The notes under the pieces are model-generated. The model did no database searches. It worked only from the letters and a program-made list of their open reading frames with translations, and was not told where the DNA came from. Positions 17,379 to 20,683 of a DNA stretch of 20,683 bases are shown in pieces (the stretch's first letter is position 1; the number at the start of each line of letters is the position of its first letter). The position numbers and the translations under genes were made by a program. The DNA comes from a virus, in the IMG/VR virus record IMGVR_UViG_3300025769_001076, positions 1-20,683 of that record; one strand, given 5' to 3'.

Positions 17379-19743
17379 TGTTTTGATTTTGTTTATCTAG
17401 ATTAACATTTGCACGTAATTGTGCAATATCTTCGTTAGAATCTATCTTATCTTGTGCAATTTTTGCACTTTGATCAAGTTTTGCACCTTCTAAATCAAGT
17501 TTTTGTTGATCATTTTGTGCTTTTCGTTGAATATCTTGTGCTTTTAACTGTAATTCTTGTTGTTTTAAGCCAACAAGAGGGTCTTCTCCTTGTCCAGACA
17601 TTGCTTGTTGCTCTTCAATAAACATTTCTTCAATAAATTCTGTTGCTTTTAACGAAATTTGACGTTCCATTTCTTCTTGGAATTGAGCTTGTAGCTCTGG
17701 CGGTAATTGACCACCGAATTTTGCCGCTTCAGCTTGTATTTGTTCTTGATTTTCTGCTTCCACTATTTGTCTTGCTAACAAAGATACATGTTCCATAACA
17801 TGTGCTTGCAATAATACAGTCGCTTGAGGGTTATTACGAACCAACATTGATGATAAAAATGTTCTATGTGCATCGATGTGTGCTTGATGCTCTTGATTTC
17901 TAAAAGCGATTAATTTTTTGCCAAGCAATGAGTCAGAATTTTCTAACGCAGGATCTTTTGGTTTAGGTGTTGCTGGCGGAGGTAAAATTGCATCAATATC
18001 TTTTACTCCAAGTGATTGGTACATTCTTTTATATGCTTCATAAATATTATGTGACTGCGGATCAGACTGTGCCATTTGTAATTGTGTTTGTGCCAACGTA
18101 ACACGTTGAGACATAGAAAAAATATTTGGATCAGACACAGGCATGATATCAACGCGTTCGTCAAAGTCAGTTGATTTAACACTCGGTACAGCGCCACTTC
18201 CTACATCATAAGGATATCGTTGTGGTAAAAATTCTTTAAATACTTTTGCTAGTAAATTAAATTCTGTTTTTTGTGCATAGTGTAATCTTTTATGTATTGC
18301 ACTCATGACTCTTGATCCTCTTTCAATCAACGCCATTGTTGTTCCTACAGGTGCATTTGCCGCTACACTATCACCAATTTTTTGATCGGCAATAGAAGCA
18401 AAACGTTGCCCTGCTTGTACAACAAATCCTAGTAATTGAAATAAAGTTTGATCAGCGCCTTTGTAAGGTAAAGGCATTAGTCCTGCACGTAGATCTCCAC
18501 TTGGTGCATCGACATCTCTAAACTCACCAGGTTGTATTGGAGAATCATCATCAGCAATACGTAAACCTCTTGCTTTAAATCCTGCTGGTAAGTTTGCTAA
18601 CGTGCCTGCATCAAGTAATTGTCTAAGAGCTGCTGTTGCAGTTCTTGATAAACCACCAAGCATGTGAATTAATCCATAACCATAAAAACCAAGGCCAGGT
18701 AAAAATTTGTAATGTACAAAATATTGTTTTTTCTTTTTTAAAGGATCTTGTTCATCATAGTTTCTGTATACCGATAAAATATTACCAGAGCCCTCATCAA
18801 TAGTTACAATATACGGAAGTTTAATTCCATCAGGATCTTCAAATCCTGGCACATCTAAATCAACATGCATTTCTAATAACGTGTATGTATCATTCTTGTA
18901 AGGCCCTGTTTCTCTCACACCATCCAAACGATTAACTTCTGTTTGAATGCTACTTGTTTCAGAGTCTTCATATTCTTCTAAGTCTACATCACGATAAAAA
19001 CCTGTTACTTGTAATTTACGAATATCGTTTTCTGTTCTTTTTAATACATGTGTAATTCGTTCTGCTGTTCCTAAATCTGTTGCGGTGTACGGAACAATTA
19101 ATTCTTCACTAGGAATAAACTTTGATACAGCTCTTCCCATTGTAGAATCATAATAAACTTTTTTAAAACTTGAACCAGATAGAGGTAAGTAAAACAACAT
19201 TTGATCTAAGTCAGGATCAAAATCTTCCATGACATGCATTACTTGGTAGTTCATAAACTCTTGTACACGTTGAGCTTGTTGTTCTTTTTGTGGATCAGAT
19301 TTACCAATCATTTGTACTCTGACGGGACCATTTGCAGGCAATAATTCTTTGTAAGCTTGAGCTTGAAACTGTGTAACTGTCTCTGATAATAAAGGATGTG
19401 TTACACCACTTGCTCCTTGAAAAGGTTGTGATCTATCTTCATACTTAAATCCAAGTAGTTTTAATCCTTTTGCATAAGCATCATACCACTCTTCTCTAGA
19501 AGAACTATCTTCTTTGTAATCACCGACAAGATCAGATGACATATCCTGTAGATCTTTTTCATCTATGTACTCAGCTAGGTTAGAATCAAATTCTACTTCT
19601 TCTTGTTCATCCATTGGATTGACTAACGCCCCTCCATCTTCTGTCATTTCAATGTTTTCAACTGTTAGTTCATCAGGAGTTTCTACTGTTACCTCTTCAG
19701 CTATTACTTGTGTAGGTTCACCTGTTATTCTTCTCTCAACCAT
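17359..19743 (-). CDS. Portal protein (P22-type)
   Basis: This 794-residue protein forms the dodecameric ring at the unique head vertex for DNA entry and tail attachment. Recognisable blocks are SSREEWYDAYAKGLKLLGFK, GASGVTHPLLSETVTQFQAQ, AYKELLPANGPVRVQMIG (about residues 80-150), FYLPLSGSSFKKVYYD, and the conserved core FLPGLGFYGYGLIHMLGGLS followed by RTATAALRQLLDAGTLANLP. The C-terminal quarter (about 630-794) is Gln-rich and helical (LKQQELQLKAQDIQRKAQND), like the barrel helices of P22 gp1. The length is a little above P22 gp1 (725). Its ATG overlaps the upstream stop (TAATG). The position ahead of the scaffold and capsid genes fits, though lysis and chaperone genes intervene. Confidence 0.94.
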   Translation of the reverse strand: MVERRITGEPTQVIAEEVTVETPDELTVENIEMTEDGGALVNPMDEQEEVEFDSNLAEYIDEKDLQDMSSDLVGDYKEDSSSREEWYDAYAKGLKLLGFKYEDRSQPFQGASGVTHPLLSETVTQFQAQAYKELLPANGPVRVQMIGKSDPQKEQQAQRVQEFMNYQVMHVMEDFDPDLDQMLFYLPLSGSSFKKVYYDSTMGRAVSKFIPSEELIVPYTATDLGTAERITHVLKRTENDIRKLQVTGFYRDVDLEEYEDSETSSIQTEVNRLDGVRETGPYKNDTYTLLEMHVDLDVPGFEDPDGIKLPYIVTIDEGSGNILSVYRNYDEQDPLKKKKQYFVHYKFLPGLGFYGYGLIHMLGGLSRTATAALRQLLDAGTLANLPAGFKARGLRIADDDSPIQPGEFRDVDAPSGDLRAGLMPLPYKGADQTLFQLLGFVVQAGQRFASIADQKIGDSVAANAPVGTTMALIERGSRVMSAIHKRLHYAQKTEFNLLAKVFKEFLPQRYPYDVGSGAVPSVKSTDFDERVDIMPVSDPNIFSMSQRVTLAQTQLQMAQSDPQSHNIYEAYKRMYQSLGVKDIDAILPPPATPKPKDPALENSDSLLGKKLIAFRNQEHQAHIDAHRTFLSSMLVRNNPQATVLLQAHVMEHVSLLARQIVEAENQEQIQAEAAKFGGQLPPELQAQFQEEMERQISLKATEFIEEMFIEEQQAMSGQGEDPLVGLKQQELQLKAQDIQRKAQNDQQKLDLEGAKLDQSAKIAQDKIDSNEDIAQLRANVNLDKQNQNNAKRNN

Positions 19744-20683
19744 TATACCTCAAATATATCAATATGCTCGACAAGTCCACCTTGTGCTTTGTGTGTCTTA
19801 TATGGTTCTAGCATTTCAGGAGTAATTTTAATAGCAAAAACTGGCTCCATGTCTTTTTTGTTAGGTATGGCAATAGGTTGAATTCTGTAATTTGGATTTG
19901 ATACAAGTAATTCTCTTGCTTGATCTTCATTGGTTAAGGTTGCTACCATATTACCATTTTGATCGGTAACACGGTATTGTGTTGACCCTTTTCCCCTTTT
20001 TACTTGTACAGGCATGGTAATGATTTCTGAATTATTACTCTGCGCTTGTTTCTTCAAAATCTTTTCAATGGTTGATGTGTAATGTTTACCTTTTTCATCA
20101 ACAGAGTTAGGCCCTCCATAAAACTCGTCCATACCAATACCTTTGTATTGTGAACTTCTAAATTCACCGCTTCTTTTAAAAACATCAAAGCGTCGTTGTT
20201 TATCGGCCGCTCTATCGGCTGCAGATGTTGCAGCATTTCCTTGAAAACTATATCTGTCAATAACGTATTCAGATGGTGACACCGCATAATACGATGACGC
20301 ATCAGGATCTTTTAAGACAAACTTTCTATACGCTAGTTCATACAAGTCCTTTTTAATTAAAGCATCTGCCCACTCGTCTCTATTTTTAAATGGTAGATCA
20401 GGAAATAATCCGTCTATGGCATTGGAATCTATATCAATAAGTTCTTTCATCATTGTATCTAGATTGTCATTCAATAAAGTTGATAGTCTTGATAGATCCG
20501 CATCACTTACTTCTCTTGTTTCAATATACTTACCAACAATTTCATCTACCTCTTCGTCCATCTTTGCCACTCTTTGTGCCAGTACATTTACCTCAGCTTC
20601 CGTTTTCTTTAGTGGTCTAAACACAGATTTATTCTTTTCATAAAAATCCATTGTTGCTTCTGCTAATCTATTAAGGCCTTGTA
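19743..20683 (-). CDS. C-terminal part of a larger unrecognised protein (5' end outside window)
   Basis: At least 312 residues of an ORF are present. An ATG occurs at 20651, but the same frame stays open upstream to the window edge (reading QGLNRLAEAT before it) and no ribosome site precedes that ATG, so I treat the gene as truncated here. The N-terminal part is helical and coiled-coil-like (KKTEAEVNVLAQRVAKMDEE), followed by FPDLPFKNRDEWADALIKKD and LYELAYRKFVLKDPDASSYY. The later part has YKGIGMDEFYGGPNSVDEKG and KGKHYTSTIEKILKKQAQSN, and ends AQGGLVEHIDIFEV. I cannot name the family. The KxAQGGLVxxIDIFxV ending is familiar from marine phage proteins upstream of the portal. A virion or accessory-enzyme role is possible; nothing catalytic is seen. 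Confidence 0.7.
   Translation of the reverse strand, partial: QGLNRLAEATMDFYEKNKSVFRPLKKTEAEVNVLAQRVAKMDEEVDEIVGKYIETREVSDADLSRLSTLLNDNLDTMMKELIDIDSNAIDGLFPDLPFKNRDEWADALIKKDLYELAYRKFVLKDPDASSYYAVSPSEYVIDRYSFQGNAATSAADRAADKQRRFDVFKRSGEFRSSQYKGIGMDEFYGGPNSVDEKGKHYTSTIEKILKKQAQSNNSEIITMPVQVKRGKGSTQYRVTDQNGNMVATLTNEDQARELLVSNPNYRIQPIAIPNKKDMEPVFAIKITPEMLEPYKTHKAQGGLVEHIDIFEV

Noticed and set aside
1-20683. tRNA genes, integrase, attachment sites, insertion sequences
   Set aside because: None were seen on either strand; the window is a continuous structural-gene block, so it gives no evidence about lysogeny.

Overview
This window is part of the virion-structure and lysis region of a tailed double-stranded DNA phage. 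Every supportable gene lies on the minus strand, so the genes are read from position 20683 down to 1. Genes are packed end to end, many joined by TAATG, ATGA or TAA-ATG junctions. No gene-free stretch exceeds about 100 bases. The DNA is AT-rich and the gene families are of the kind seen in marine podoviruses, including phages of SAR11-like hosts. The head-neck genes (P22-type portal, gp4-like tail accessory factor, no tape measure or tail tube) point to a short-tailed phage. The marine assignment is inference from family resemblance; no search was run.

Layout in transcription order: (1) 20683-16580: the 3' end of a larger ORF that enters from outside the window, the portal protein, and three small proteins, one with an EF-hand-like loop. 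(2) 16549-15579: a lysis cassette made of a 39-residue single-membrane-span protein, a 3TM-type holin and a T4-type lysozyme with a GTG start. It sits unusually between portal and capsid genes. (3) 15588-12068: a small acidic-tailed protein, a GroES-like co-chaperonin, the probable scaffold, a small hypothetical, a probable decoration protein and the major capsid protein, closed by a strong rho-independent terminator. A sigma70-type promoter overlaps that terminator and faces the next block. (4) 11965-8303: two small beta-rich virion-type proteins, a Lys/Arg-rich protein, and three consecutive envelope-directed proteins: a signal-peptide/TM protein, a 542-residue exported protein with low-complexity acidic repeats, and a membrane-anchored coiled coil.

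(5) 8303-6679: a run of very small, very basic proteins (one only 46 residues) around an unrecognised 191-residue protein. (6) 6678-4895: a P22 gp4-like tail accessory factor, a conserved hypothetical and a second helical head-tail adaptor. (7) 4883-1: the tail-fibre/receptor-binding region, an array of short beta-rich proteins. Several share the same N-terminal anchor but carry different C-terminal domains, with small accessory proteins interleaved. The last fibre gene runs off the left edge.

Together these genes would build the capsid with chaperone help, join it to a short tail, equip it with a set of receptor-binding proteins and lyse the host. The parts least explained by known phage biology are the three-gene envelope module (10978-8303), the suite of tiny basic proteins, and the modular receptor-binding array.
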